Source of the DNA: Actimicrobium sp047621665
GTDB lineage: Bacteria; Pseudomonadota; Gammaproteobacteria; Burkholderiales; Burkholderiaceae_D
Direction: 5' to 3'
Assembly: GCA_047621665.1 (NCBI GenBank)
Contig: JBLHMB010000004.1
Coordinates: 1 to 64,000, forward strand
DNA: 64,000 bases
The notes below the pieces were generated by a model. The model was not told where the DNA came from and searched no databases. It saw only the letters and a list, made by a program, of their open reading frames with translations. This document shows positions 35,989 to 45,607 of the stretch, one piece after another. Numbering within the stretch: position 1 is the first letter of the stretch; each line of letters begins with the position of its first letter. The position numbers were made by a program, and so were the translations under genes.

Positions 35989-36918
35989 CTAGGTGGCGGG
36001 CAGCTGGCGCGCCACCAGCGCCGCTGCTGCCGTGCGGGTTTCGACGCCGAGCTTGACGAAAATATGTTCGAGGTGTTTGTTGACGGTGCGCGGACTCATG
36101 CCGAGGATCTCGGCGATGTCGCGGTTGGTCTTGCCTTTGGCCAGCCAGGTCAGCACATCCTGTTCGCGCGGGGTCAGCTGGTAACCGGCCATCGATAGGC
36201 TGGCTGGTTTGGCCATGGCGGTTTCATCGAATAGCAGCAGTAAATCGCCACTGCGCTCGCCGCGCGAAAACCGGATGCCTAGTTCGCCGTCCTGTTGCTG
36301 CACCCGCAGCGGTGCCACGGCCCCCGGATCAGTGCTGGCCAGCGTCAGGTGTTGAGCGATCCAGCTGTGCAGTGCCGGCGGTAGTGCCGGCGCCGCGTCG
36401 TCAGCGGGAAAGTAGCGTTCCAGCCAGGCCAGCGCCTTGCTGGTTTGCCAGATCGGCCGGCCTTGCCGGTCCAGCACAATGACGGCATGGGCACTGGCTT
36501 CACTGGCCGTATTGGCCAGTGAAATCTGGCTGGCACTGCGCAACTGGGCAACGATGCGGGCGATCAATTCGGGCGGTTGCAGCGGCTTGATCACGTAGTC
36601 ATTGCCGCCGACCTCGAAGCCGCGTACCACGTGTTCGGTTTCGGTCAGTCCGGTCATGAAAATTACCGGAATATGGCGGGCGCCGGGCAGGGCGCGGATA
36701 TGCCGGCAGGTCTCGAACCCGTCCATGCCCGGCATCACCGCATCGAGCAGGATCAGATCCGGCGTGATAAACCCGAGCCGCTCCAGCGCGCCGGCACCGT
36801 CGGTGGCGACCAGCACCATGTAGCCGGCTTCGTCGAGCGCATCCGACAGCACCGCCAGATTTTCGGGCACATCGTCGACAATCAGGATCATATGCTGGTC
36901 AGGGCGCAGGGGAAGCAT
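35989..36918 (-). CDS. LuxR/NarL-type response regulator
   Basis: A 309-residue regulator. The N-terminal receiver (MILIVDDVPENLAVLSDAL, then DLILLDAVMPGMDG with the phosphoacceptor Asp, and Lys in VIKPLQ) is followed by a PAS-like middle part (about 140-220) and a C-terminal LuxR helix-turn-helix (LTPREQDVLTWLAKGKTNRDIAEILG). Its start overlaps the end of the hybrid kinase gene. ATG 36918 has AGAGG upstream and is preferred over 36948 or 36891. With that kinase it forms a two-component system, probably controlling the divergent amide genes. Confidence 0.9.
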   Translation of the reverse strand: MLPLRPDQHMILIVDDVPENLAVLSDALDEAGYMVLVATDGAGALERLGFITPDLILLDAVMPGMDGFETCRHIRALPGARHIPVIFMTGLTETEHVVRGFEVGGNDYVIKPLQPPELIARIVAQLRSASQISLANTASEASAHAVIVLDRQGRPIWQTSKALAWLERYFPADDAAPALPPALHSWIAQHLTLASTDPGAVAPLRVQQQDGELGIRFSRGERSGDLLLLFDETAMAKPASLSMAGYQLTPREQDVLTWLAKGKTNRDIAEILGMSPRTVNKHLEHIFVKLGVETRTAAAALVARQLPAT

Positions 36919-39900
36919 CGCGGATGGCCTCTTTGAGTCGGGCGGCAAAGTCGTTCAGCCGGAAGCGCCTGACCAGCTCGCGCAGCCCGGTGGTGAAGGT
37001 GAGCTGGGATGGCGTGCGCTGTTCCAGTTCGGTCAGTTTGGCGAGGATGCCTTTGACGTAGCCGATCGCGCCGAGCTCGAGCAGCGCGGTCAGTTCGTCG
37101 AGTGACGGCAGCGTCGGCGTAGTGGTGGTCAAGATGGCTGCCGGCGGCGGTGCGGCGATCCACTCCAGCCGCAGGTGTAATTTGATCTTGGACAGTAATT
37201 CCAGCAGCGACACCGGCTTGACCACAAAGCCGTCGTGGCACGGAAAGCCGGCCCGACCGGCCGCCAGATCGAAGGCATTGGCCGAGACGATCAGAATCGG
37301 CAGGGTGGTGGTGCCGGGCCGGTTCAGGTCGCGGATGGCGCGACTCACCGCCCAGCCATCCATCACCGGCATCGCAATATCGAGCAGCACCAGGTCGGGT
37401 ACCCCGGCACGGATGCTGGCCAGACAGGCGGCACCGCTGTCGGCTTCGCTGATGTCGAAGCCCATCGGCAGCAACATGTGGGCGAGCATCGTTCGCTGGC
37501 TGGCCTGGTCGTCGACGATCAGGATGCGCCGGCGCGGACCCAGATAACCCGCCAGCGGATCGGTCAGCGTCAGCGCCGGACGCGGTGCGTGGACAGTCGG
37601 CAGATAGAGCTTGAGCAGGAAGCAGCTGCCGCTGGCGGGCGTGCTGGTCACCGTCAGTTCACCCCCCATGACGTGGGTCAGCATGCTGCTGATGGTCAGG
37701 CCCAGACCGGTACCGGCCACCGCGCGCAGGTCGGCGCTGGCGGTGCGCTCGAACGGGTGGAAGATGCGTTGGGTTTCGTCGGCGGTCATGCCGATACCGG
37801 TGTCTTCAACCGAAAAGTGCGCCATGTCGCGCAGATAGTTCAGACGCAGCGTGACCGATCCGGTATCGGTGAATTTGATGGCATTGCCGAGCAAATTGAT
37901 CAGGATCTGGCACACCCGCTTGTGGTCGGCGCGCACCACATCGGGCAGGCGGTTGCTGCAGACGAAGGCGAATATCAGGCCTTTTTCGGCCGCCAGCGGT
38001 GCGAACATCTGCACGATCTGTTCAAGAAAAGCCGGTAGCGCCAGCTCGTCGGAGTCGAGTCGCATCTTGCCGGCTTCGATTTTGGCGATGTCGAGCAAGC
38101 CGTCAATCAGGCTCAGCAAATGGTTGCCGCTGCGGTGGATCACGTCGATCGCGTCCTTGCGGTGCGGCGGCATGGCCGGATCGACCTGCAGGATTTGCGC
38201 ATAGCCGAGAATGCTGTTGAGCGGCGTGCGCAGTTCATGGCTCATGCCGGTGATGAAGCGGGTCTTGGCGAGGTTGGCCGACTCGGCGGCTTCTTTGGCG
38301 CGCTGTAGTGCGACATCGGTTTTTTCATGCGCAGCGATTTCCTGCAACAGCAACCGGGTCTGGCGTTCCGACTCCTCCAGCGCGATACGACGGCTATCGG
38401 CTGTCAGCACCAGCCACCAGACGCCGACGCCGGTCAGTAGCAGCAGGCTGCAGAACAGCTTCAAAAAAATCCAGCCGAGCTGATCGTGTCCGGCCACTGA
38501 CGACAGCGTCGACAGTTCCTGCGCGTACAGCAGCCATAACAGCAGCGCCAGCCCGCTACCGAGCAGGCCGAGAAGGATCAGGTAGCGACTCAGGCGGGTT
38601 TGCAGGCGGCTTGCCAGTCTGGTCGGCAACACCGCCATCAGCTGTTCGGGCAAGCGGGCATCGACCTTGCAGCGATCGTTGCAGCGCACGTCGAGCGTGC
38701 AGCACAGCGAACAGATCGCTCCCTGATAGGCCGGGCAATGTGCCATGTCTTCGTTCTCAAACGTGTTCTCGCAAATGACGCAACGGCGCGGGACCAGTCC
38801 GTCGCGCGGCAGGGTGTCGAGGCGCGCAATGTAGTAGCGCCCGCGGGTGATAATCGCAATCAGTGGTGCCAGCAGCAGCGCACTGCCCAGGGCGATGAAC
38901 GGCGCGAATGCCTGCGCCAGCGTACCGAACGATCCTGTCAGCGCAATGGCCGATAGCAGCGTTGCGCCCAGCATCGCACCCACGCCGACCGGGTTGATGT
39001 CGTACAGATGGGCGCGCTTGAATTCGATCTGCGGCGGGCTCAGCCCGAGCGGCTTGTTGATCACCAGATCCGCCACGACGGCACCGATCCATGAGATCGG
39101 CACCAGCGAATAGATCCCCAGCACATGTTCGAGCGCGTCGAACACGCCCAGCTCCATCAGCAGGATCGCAATGAGCACATTGAAGACCAGCCAGACCACG
39201 CGCCCCGGATGGCTGTGCGTCAGGCGGGCAAAAAAATTCGACCAGGCCAACGAACCGGCATAGGCATTGGTCACGTTGATCTTGACTTGCGACACCACGA
39301 CGAACAGCGTTACCGCCGCCAGCGCCCAGGCCGGATTCGAGAACACGTAGCCGAATGCCACCAGATACATCCGGGTCGGTTCGATGGCCTGCTCCATCGG
39401 CACCTGATGCTGGATCGCAAGATACACCAGCAGCGCGCCGCCCAGCATCTTGGCCGCGCCCAGCACGATCCAGCCGGGTCCGGCCAGCAGCAGGGCGGAC
39501 CACCAGCGCACGCGGTTGGCCGGAGTTTTTTCGGGCAGAAAGCGCAGGAAGTCGACCTGTTCGCCGATCTGCGCGATCAAGGCAAACGCCACGGCGGTGG
39601 CTGCACCGAACAGTGCCGGATTGAACGAGCCACCCTCTTCGGCGCGGCCGGAAAAATGCATCAGGTCGCTCAGTGCGGTGGGTTCCTTGTAGAGCACGCA
39701 CACGTAAGGCACGACCAGCAGCACGATCCAGACCGGCTGGGTCCAGAGTTGCAGACGGCTGATCCACGTGATGCCCCATGCCACCATCGGGATGATCACC
39801 AGCGAACAGGCGATGTAACCGAGCGCCAGCGGCAAGCCGAAATACAGCTGCACCGCCTGCGCCATGATGGACGCTTCAAGCGCAAAAAAGATGAACGTGA

Positions 39901-40279
39901 ACGACGCATAGATCAGCGACGTGATGGTCGAGCCGATGTAGCCGAAGCCGGCGCCACGCGTCAGCAAATCCATGTCGACACCGTACCTGGCCGCGTAATA
40001 ACTGATCGGCAGGCCGGTCAGGAAGATCAGTACCGACACGCACAGGATGGCCCAGAACGCATTCGTGAACCCGTAGCTCAGCGTGATCGCAGCGCCGATC
40101 GCTTCGAGCGCGAGGAACGAAACGGCACCCATCGCGGTATTGGCCAGGCTGAATTCGGACCACTTGCGAAACGCGCGTGGCGTGAAGCGCAACGCGTAGT
40201 CTTCCAGCGTTTCGTTGGCGACGAGGGTGTTGTAGTCGCGGCGGATCTTGATGATGCGTTGGGGGGCTGCCGTCAGCAC
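36899..40279 (-). CDS. NCS1 transporter fused to hybrid sensor histidine kinase
   Basis: A 1126-residue fusion. About residues 1-500 are an NCS1/purine-cytosine-permease-like transporter (AGFGYIGSTITSLIYASFTF and about 12 hydrophobic segments). A cysteine cluster follows (CVICENTF, AHCPAYQGAIC, LCCTLDVRCNDRC; about 510-545), possibly metal-binding. Two more membrane helices (about 570-640), a coiled coil, HisKA (GMSHELRTPLNSILGYAQ, His at about 681), HATPase (LINLLGNAIKF, GTGLGL) and a receiver (VLLDIAMPVMDG, Asp at about 967) come next, then a helical tail. Sensing of a small nitrogen compound through the transporter part is inferred. The architecture resembles PutP-kinase fusions such as CbrA, but with an NCS1 transporter. 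Confidence 0.9.
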   Translation of the reverse strand: MLTAAPQRIIKIRRDYNTLVANETLEDYALRFTPRAFRKWSEFSLANTAMGAVSFLALEAIGAAITLSYGFTNAFWAILCVSVLIFLTGLPISYYAARYGVDMDLLTRGAGFGYIGSTITSLIYASFTFIFFALEASIMAQAVQLYFGLPLALGYIACSLVIIPMVAWGITWISRLQLWTQPVWIVLLVVPYVCVLYKEPTALSDLMHFSGRAEEGGSFNPALFGAATAVAFALIAQIGEQVDFLRFLPEKTPANRVRWWSALLLAGPGWIVLGAAKMLGGALLVYLAIQHQVPMEQAIEPTRMYLVAFGYVFSNPAWALAAVTLFVVVSQVKINVTNAYAGSLAWSNFFARLTHSHPGRVVWLVFNVLIAILLMELGVFDALEHVLGIYSLVPISWIGAVVADLVINKPLGLSPPQIEFKRAHLYDINPVGVGAMLGATLLSAIALTGSFGTLAQAFAPFIALGSALLLAPLIAIITRGRYYIARLDTLPRDGLVPRRCVICENTFENEDMAHCPAYQGAICSLCCTLDVRCNDRCKVDARLPEQLMAVLPTRLASRLQTRLSRYLILLGLLGSGLALLLWLLYAQELSTLSSVAGHDQLGWIFLKLFCSLLLLTGVGVWWLVLTADSRRIALEESERQTRLLLQEIAAHEKTDVALQRAKEAAESANLAKTRFITGMSHELRTPLNSILGYAQILQVDPAMPPHRKDAIDVIHRSGNHLLSLIDGLLDIAKIEAGKMRLDSDELALPAFLEQIVQMFAPLAAEKGLIFAFVCSNRLPDVVRADHKRVCQILINLLGNAIKFTDTGSVTLRLNYLRDMAHFSVEDTGIGMTADETQRIFHPFERTASADLRAVAGTGLGLTISSMLTHVMGGELTVTSTPASGSCFLLKLYLPTVHAPRPALTLTDPLAGYLGPRRRILIVDDQASQRTMLAHMLLPMGFDISEADSGAACLASIRAGVPDLVLLDIAMPVMDGWAVSRAIRDLNRPGTTTLPILIVSANAFDLAAGRAGFPCHDGFVVKPVSLLELLSKIKLHLRLEWIAAPPPAAILTTTTPTLPSLDELTALLELGAIGYVKGILAKLTELEQRTPSQLTFTTGLRELVRRFRLNDFAARLKEAIRDASPAP

Positions 40280-40613
40280 GAAGTTCTCGGGGAATCAGGG
40301 ATCACTGGTCTTAGCAAGTTTCAAACCAGCCGGGGGCACCCGTTCAGACATGTTTTTGTGCGTGTTTGGCGTGGCGTGCACTGATGTGGGTAAACGCTGC
40401 ATTTACGTGGTGCAGATGACAACAATATGGCCCGCCAGCCGACTACGGCGCTTACGTCAAACGACGTATTGCTGCACTGCGGTACACCTCCTAATCTACG
40501 TCTCAAGGCAAAACGCTTTCCAGATCTGCAACACCAGACAGTGGTGAGGCGGTTTGCAAAATCCCGTTTTTCAGCGAATTTTCCGTTGCATCACCATCTG
40601 AAAGGAGCACCGC
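40280..40613. other. Divergent regulatory region between the kinase and the amide transporter genes
   Basis: 334 nt without a gene, between two divergently read operons. It contains the palindrome at 40453-40468. Both promoters must be here, but I cannot point to convincing -35/-10 pairs. A Shine-Dalgarno (AAAGGAG) precedes the binding-protein ATG at 40614. Confidence 0.6.
40453..40468. promoter_or_regulatory. Palindrome TACGTC-N4-GACGTA, candidate regulator site
   Basis: Two perfect 6-bp arms (40453-40458 and 40463-40468) around AAAC, about 145 nt before the binding-protein gene. The size and symmetry fit a dimeric LuxR/NarL-type regulator, and such a regulator is encoded in the divergent operon. 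Function is inferred from position only. Confidence 0.35.
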
Positions 40614-41867
40614 ATGTCAACTTGTTCCCCTGCCGACATCCAGTCCGCCCAGCGCCGCAAGGTTCTCATGGGTCTGGCTGTTGCCTCCACGCTGGCATTC
40701 CCGGTAATGAGCTTTGCCTAGTCCCCGGCGACGGCAAAAATCAACACCACGAAACTTGCCATCACCGACACCGAAGTCACGGTCGGTCAGTTGCATTCGG
40801 CAACCGGCACGATGGCCATCAGCGAAACCGGATCGATCCAGGCAGAGCGGCTGGCGATCGACCAGATTAATGCGATGGGCGGCATTCTCGGTCGCAAGAT
40901 CAAGATCATTCAGGAAGACGGTGCCAGCGACTGGCCGACTTTCGCTGAAAAAGCCAAGAAGTTACTGGTCAGCGATCGCGTAGCAACGGTGTTCGGTTGC
41001 TGGACATCGGCCTCACGCAAAGCCGTGTTGCCAGTCTTCGAAAAAGAAAACGGCTTGCTGTACTACCCGACTTTTTATGAAGGTCTGGAGCAATCCAAGA
41101 ACGTGTTCTACACCGGTCAGGAAGCGACCCAGCAAGTACTGGCTGGCCTCGACTGGATTGCCAAGGAAAAGAAAGCCAAGACCTTTTTCCTGGTCGGCTC
41201 CGACTACATCTGGCCACGTACGTCCAATAAAATTGCCCGCAAACATATCGAGAACGTGATCAAGGGTTCAGTCGTCGGCGAAGAGTACTACCCGCTCGGC
41301 AACACCCAGTTCGGCTCGCTGATCAACAAGATCAAGCTGAAAAAACCGGATGTGATTTTCACTGACGTGGTCGGTGGCAGCAATGTCGCGTTCTACAAGC
41401 AACTGAAAGCCGCTGGCGTCACGGCCAAGACCCAGACCCTGCTGACCATCTCGGTCACGGAAGATGAAATGCTCGGTATCGGTGGCGAAAACGTCGAAGG
41501 CTTCTACGCGTCAATGAAATATTTCCAGAGCCTCGACAATCCGAACAACAAGAAATTCGTCGCTGACTTCAAGGCCAAGTACGGTGCCAATGCCGTGATG
41601 GGCGACGTGACCCAGGCGGCCTATCTCGGACCATGGTTGTGGAAAGCCGCGGTCGAGAAGGCCGGCAGTTTTGATGTCGACAAGGTCATCGCCGCCTCAG
41701 CCGGACTGGAACTGAAGAATGCGCCGGAAGGCTACGTCAAGGTCCATGAAAACCATCACCTGTGGAGCAAGACCCGCATTGGTCAGGCTCAGAAAGACGG
41801 CCAGTTCAAGGTGGTCTACGAGTCCGAACTGATCGAGCCGAACCCGTTCCCTAAAGGCTATCAATAA
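40614..41867 (+). pseudogene. urtA: Urea/short-chain-amide ABC transporter binding protein with amber codon after the signal peptide
   Basis: A periplasmic Leu/Ile/Val-type binding protein of the UrtA/FmdD group (QINAMGGILGRKIKIIQEDGASDWPTFAEKA, FGCWTSASRKAVLPVFE, YYPTFYEG). ATG 40614 follows AAAGGAG and encodes a signal peptide, QRRKVLMGLAVASTLAF then PVMSFA, but codon 36 is TAG (40719-40721), exactly where CAG (Gln) would give the usual mature start. After it the frame is open for 381 codons and well conserved. The only later starts (TTG or ATG near 40788-40812) lack a signal peptide. It is therefore a nonsense allele, a read-through case or a sequence error. Confidence 0.85.
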
Positions 41868-41969
41868 CCGGAGTCGTTGCCGGGGTGAGGACTGACTGTC
41901 CCACCCCGGTTCGCTGTGACTGCACGAGCGCATCACCTAATTTCACACGCAGCATCAACGGGAGTCACC

Positions 41970-42887
41970 ATGGAGTGGTTATCTGAATTCGGCGCCATCT
42001 TCGCGATGCAGGGCTTTAACGGCCTGTCGGTCTTTTGCGTGCTGCTCCTGATGGCGCTCGGACTGGCCATCATCTTCGGACAGATGGGCGTGATCAACAT
42101 GGCGCATGGCGAGTTCCTGACCATCGGTGCCTACATGACGTATTACCTGTCGTCACTGACGACCAAATACGCACCGTCTTTCCAGCCGTATTATTTTTTC
42201 CTGGCGATCGTACTGTCGTTTCTGGCGGCCTACGGCGTTGGCTACCTGACCGAGCGGTTGATGATCAGCCGCCTGTACAAGCGTCCGCTCGATACCTTGC
42301 TGGCGACCTGGGGCTTGAGCTTGCTGATGCAGCAAACCTTCCGTTCGGTGTTCGGTGCCAAGGAAGTCAGCGCGACATTACCTGACTGGCTGATGGGCTC
42401 ATTCAAGCCAACCGAAAATATCGATATCCCGATCAATGGCGCGTTCATGATGTGCCTGACGGTGATCATGACCGGCGGCATTTTCCTGTTGCTGTTCCGT
42501 TCGCGCTGGGGCTTGCAGGTCCGCGCCACGATGCAAAATCGCCTGATGAGTGGCGCGGTCGGCATCAATACCCGCAAGGTTGATCGCACTACCTTTGCGC
42601 TCGGTTGCGGTGTTGCCGGCGTGGCTGGTTCGGCTTTCACGACCATCGCCTCGACCGGCCCGACCAGCGGTTCGCTGTATATCGTCGACACTTTTCTGGT
42701 GGTGGTGTTTGGCGGCGCGCAAAGCCTGATCGGTACGATTGCCTCAGCCTTCTCAATCGCCCAGACCCAGTCGACCGCCGAGTTTTTCCTGTCTGGATCG
42801 ATGGCCAAGGTACTCACGCTGTCGGCGGTGATCGTGATCCTGATGCTGCGTCCGCAAGGCCTGTTTTCTTCCAAAGTCCGCAAGTAG
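41970..42887 (+). CDS. urtB: Urea/amide ABC transporter permease UrtB-like
   Basis: A 305-residue inner-membrane permease of the branched-chain-amino-acid type (LivH/UrtB). Hydrophobic segments run throughout; LAIIFGQMGVINMAHGEFLTIGAY near residues 30-53 is the family signature. ATG 41970 has GGGAG 6 nt upstream; the frame extends to 41916 without reason. It forms the channel with the UrtC-like protein. The close link to formamidase suggests short-chain amides as substrate, although urea is equally possible. Confidence 0.9.
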   Translation: MEWLSEFGAIFAMQGFNGLSVFCVLLLMALGLAIIFGQMGVINMAHGEFLTIGAYMTYYLSSLTTKYAPSFQPYYFFLAIVLSFLAAYGVGYLTERLMISRLYKRPLDTLLATWGLSLLMQQTFRSVFGAKEVSATLPDWLMGSFKPTENIDIPINGAFMMCLTVIMTGGIFLLLFRSRWGLQVRATMQNRLMSGAVGINTRKVDRTTFALGCGVAGVAGSAFTTIASTGPTSGSLYIVDTFLVVVFGGAQSLIGTIASAFSIAQTQSTAEFFLSGSMAKVLTLSAVIVILMLRPQGLFSSKVRK

Positions 42888-42910
42888 TTTTTTACCTCCA
42901 AGGACAGACC

Positions 42911-44065
42911 ATGAACACACTGTACGAAAAATTACTCGGAGGAAGGCAAGGTGCCATCGGCCTGCTGGTGCTGGGCGCGTTGCTGATTGTCGTGTTTCCG
43001 CTGCTGCTGGATGGCTTTCGTCTGGGGCTGGTCGGCAAGTATCTGTCGTACGCTTTTGTCGCCGTCGGCCTGGTGCTGTGCTGGGGCTATGGCGGCATTT
43101 TGAGTCTCGGCCAGGGCGTGTTCTTCGGTGTCGGCGGCTATTGCATGGCGATGTTTCTCAAGCTCGAAGCGTCCGACCCGATCAGCACAAAAATCCAGTC
43201 GACTCCCGGCATCCCGGACTTCATGGACTGGAACCAGATCACTGCCTTGCCGGCGATGTGGCAACCATTTCACAGCCTCCCGCTGACCCTGTTGCTGGTG
43301 ATTGCCGTGCCGACGCTGATCGCTTTCATCCTTGGTGTAGCGATGTTCAAGCGCCGTGTTGGTGACGTGTATTTTTCGATTGTCACGCAAGCCGTCGCTG
43401 CCATTCTCGCCATCCTGATCGTCGGCCAGCAAGGCTTGACCGGTGGCGTCAACGGCATCACCGACCTGCGCACCATGCTGGGCTGGGACATCCGCAGTGA
43501 TTCGGCCAAGCTGATCCTGTACTTCGTCACGGTCGCGCTGCTGTTTGTGTGCGTACTGTTCGGTCGCTATATTTTGACTTCCAAACTGGGCCGGTTGTTG
43601 ATGGCGATGCGCGACAAGGAAGAGCGTGTGCGCTTCTCCGGTTACGACGTGGCCAGTTTCAAGATTTTCGTGTTTTGCGTGGCGGCGGCTTTCTCGGCCA
43701 TCGGCGGTGCAATGTTCACGTTGCAAGTGGGTTTCATGTCGCCTTCATTCGTCGGCATCGTGCCCTCGATCGAGATGGTGATCTACGCCGCCGTCGGTGG
43801 TCGCATGTCGCTGCTCGGTGCGATTTACGGCACGTTGCTGGTGAACTTCGGCAAGACCTATTTTTCCGAGACATTTCCTGAGCTGTGGCTGTTCCTGATG
43901 GGCGGCTTGTTCATCACCGTGGTGATGTATTTCCCGAACGGCATCGCTGGATTGTATGAGTCGCATGGCCGTCCATGGCTGGAGAAGTTGCTACCGAAAG
44001 CCCGTGCCAAACCCGCACCGCAAGCTAGTGTTCAACCTGCTGCCAAACTGGAGACCGTCCAATGA
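42911..44065 (+). CDS. urtC: Urea/amide ABC transporter permease UrtC-like
   Basis: A 384-residue permease of the LivM/UrtC type with about ten membrane segments (YLSYAFVAVGLVLCWGYGGILSLGQGVFFGVGGYCMAMF near residues 38-76). It has the long loop with SDPISTKIQSTPGIPDFMDW that is typical of UrtC compared with LivM. ATG 42911 has AAGGA upstream. The stop overlaps the next gene (ATGA). Confidence 0.92.
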   Translation: MNTLYEKLLGGRQGAIGLLVLGALLIVVFPLLLDGFRLGLVGKYLSYAFVAVGLVLCWGYGGILSLGQGVFFGVGGYCMAMFLKLEASDPISTKIQSTPGIPDFMDWNQITALPAMWQPFHSLPLTLLLVIAVPTLIAFILGVAMFKRRVGDVYFSIVTQAVAAILAILIVGQQGLTGGVNGITDLRTMLGWDIRSDSAKLILYFVTVALLFVCVLFGRYILTSKLGRLLMAMRDKEERVRFSGYDVASFKIFVFCVAAAFSAIGGAMFTLQVGFMSPSFVGIVPSIEMVIYAAVGGRMSLLGAIYGTLLVNFGKTYFSETFPELWLFLMGGLFITVVMYFPNGIAGLYESHGRPWLEKLLPKARAKPAPQASVQPAAKLETVQ

Positions 44066-44829
44066 GCAACGCACCGATTGGCGTCAAGAATATCCACCGG
44101 CCCGTGCTGGCGGTCGAGGGCCTGACTGTCTCGTTCGATGGTTTCAAAGCGGTCGATAACCTCAACCTGTACGTCAACCGCAATGAAGTCCATGTCGTGA
44201 TCGGCCCGAACGGGGCCGGCAAGACCACGGTACTCGATCTGATCTGCGGCAAGACCCAGGCTACTTCCGGCAGCATCCGTTTCAACGAACGCGAACTGAC
44301 CAAGATGGCCGAGTACGACATCGTGCGCGCCGGCGTTGGCCGCAAGTTCCAGACGCCATCGATTTACGAAAACCTGAGCGTCTTCGATAACCTCGAAATG
44401 TCGTTCCCGAAAGGCCGGTCGGTCTTTGGCGCGCTGGTCTTCGAGCGCTCGGCCGATGTGATTGCCCGCGTCAACGAAGTGGCCGCCGAGATCTTTTTGA
44501 GCGAGCAGTTGCACGAGCAGGCCGACCTGTTATCGCACGGCCAGAAGCAATGGCTGGAGATCGGCATGTTGCTGATGCAGGAGCCGGAATTGCTGATGCT
44601 CGACGAACCGGTGGCCGGCATGAGTGTCTCCGAGCGCAGCAAGACGGCCGAGCTGCTAGGTCGCATCAGTCAGGGGCGTTCGGTGCTGGTCATCGAGCAC
44701 GACATGGAATTCGTCAAGAGCATCGCGCATCGGGTCACCGTGCTGCACCAGGGCAAAGTGCTGGCCGAGGGCAGCATGGAATCGGTGCAGGCCAATCCGA
44801 AAGTGATCGAAGTCTATCTGGGTCACTGA
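44062..44829 (+). CDS. urtD: Urea/amide ABC transporter ATPase UrtD-like
   Basis: A 255-residue ATP-binding subunit. Walker A is GPNGAGKTTVLDL, the Q-loop is near GRKFQTPSIYENL, the signature is LSHGQKQWLEIGMLL (SHGQ in place of SGGQ, normal for UrtD), Walker B is LLMLDEPVAGMS, and the switch His is in VIEHDMEF. It energises transport with the UrtE-like ATPase. Translation is coupled to urtC. Confidence 0.95.
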   Translation: MSNAPIGVKNIHRPVLAVEGLTVSFDGFKAVDNLNLYVNRNEVHVVIGPNGAGKTTVLDLICGKTQATSGSIRFNERELTKMAEYDIVRAGVGRKFQTPSIYENLSVFDNLEMSFPKGRSVFGALVFERSADVIARVNEVAAEIFLSEQLHEQADLLSHGQKQWLEIGMLLMQEPELLMLDEPVAGMSVSERSKTAELLGRISQGRSVLVIEHDMEFVKSIAHRVTVLHQGKVLAEGSMESVQANPKVIEVYLGH

Positions 44830-44846
44830 GACCGAAAGGAAACACC

Positions 44847-45536
44847 ATGCTCAGCATCACCAATCTCGTTTCCGGCTACGGCCAGAGCCAGGTCATTCAC
44901 GACATCAATCTCAACGTCGGGAAAAATGAAATCGTCGCCATCATGGGGCGCAACGGCATGGGCAAGACCACGCTGTTCAAGACATTGATGGGCGTGTTGC
45001 CCAAGCGTAGTGGCAGCATCCGTATCGGCGAGAAAGAAATCGGCGCGATGGAAAGTTATGAGCGCGTCGAGAACGGCATCGCCTACGTACCGCAGGGCCG
45101 GATGATTTTTTCCAACATGACGGTGCTGGAAAATATCCAGACCGGCCTGCCGGCCAGGGCGCGCGGCAAGGTGCCTGAAGAACTGTATGCGTTGTTCCCG
45201 GTGCTGTTCGACATGCGCAGCCGCAAGGGCGGCAACCTGTCGGGTGGCCAGCAACAGCAACTGGCGATTGCCCGCGCGCTGGCGACCAACCCGAAAGTGC
45301 TGTTGCTCGACGAGCCGACCGAAGGCATCCAGCCGTCGATCATCAAGGACATCGCGCGCAACCTGAAAGAGATCCGCACGATGCGCCAGCTGACCATCAT
45401 TGTTTCCGAGCAGGTGCTGAGTTTTACGCTCGACATCGCCGACCGGTTTCTGGTGATCGACAAGGGGCGCTTTGTCTACGAAGACACGCGCGCCAATGTG
45501 GATGCGCCGACCATTAGCAAGTATCTGTCCGTCTAG
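44847..45536 (+). CDS. urtE: Urea/amide ABC transporter ATPase UrtE-like
   Basis: The second ATP-binding subunit, 229 residues. Walker A is GRNGMGKTTLFKTLMG, the signature is LSGGQQQQLAIARAL, Walker B is LLLDEPTEGIQPSII. ATG 44847 follows AAAGGA. GRNGMGKTT and TEGIQPSI are typical of UrtE/LivF-type ATPases. Confidence 0.95.
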   Translation: MLSITNLVSGYGQSQVIHDINLNVGKNEIVAIMGRNGMGKTTLFKTLMGVLPKRSGSIRIGEKEIGAMESYERVENGIAYVPQGRMIFSNMTVLENIQTGLPARARGKVPEELYALFPVLFDMRSRKGGNLSGGQQQQLAIARALATNPKVLLLDEPTEGIQPSIIKDIARNLKEIRTMRQLTIIVSEQVLSFTLDIADRFLVIDKGRFVYEDTRANVDAPTISKYLSV

Positions 45537-45607
45537 GTCGGGTCGGTGCAACCTACCGATCCGGTTGGACGCAATTTAATTGAGATCAATTCCAAGAGGA
45601 GTCCGGC

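Noticed and set aside
39125..40384. 419-codon frame antisense to the NCS1-kinase gene
   Set aside because: Composition typical of an antisense shadow; the opposite strand encodes a clear transporter and kinase.
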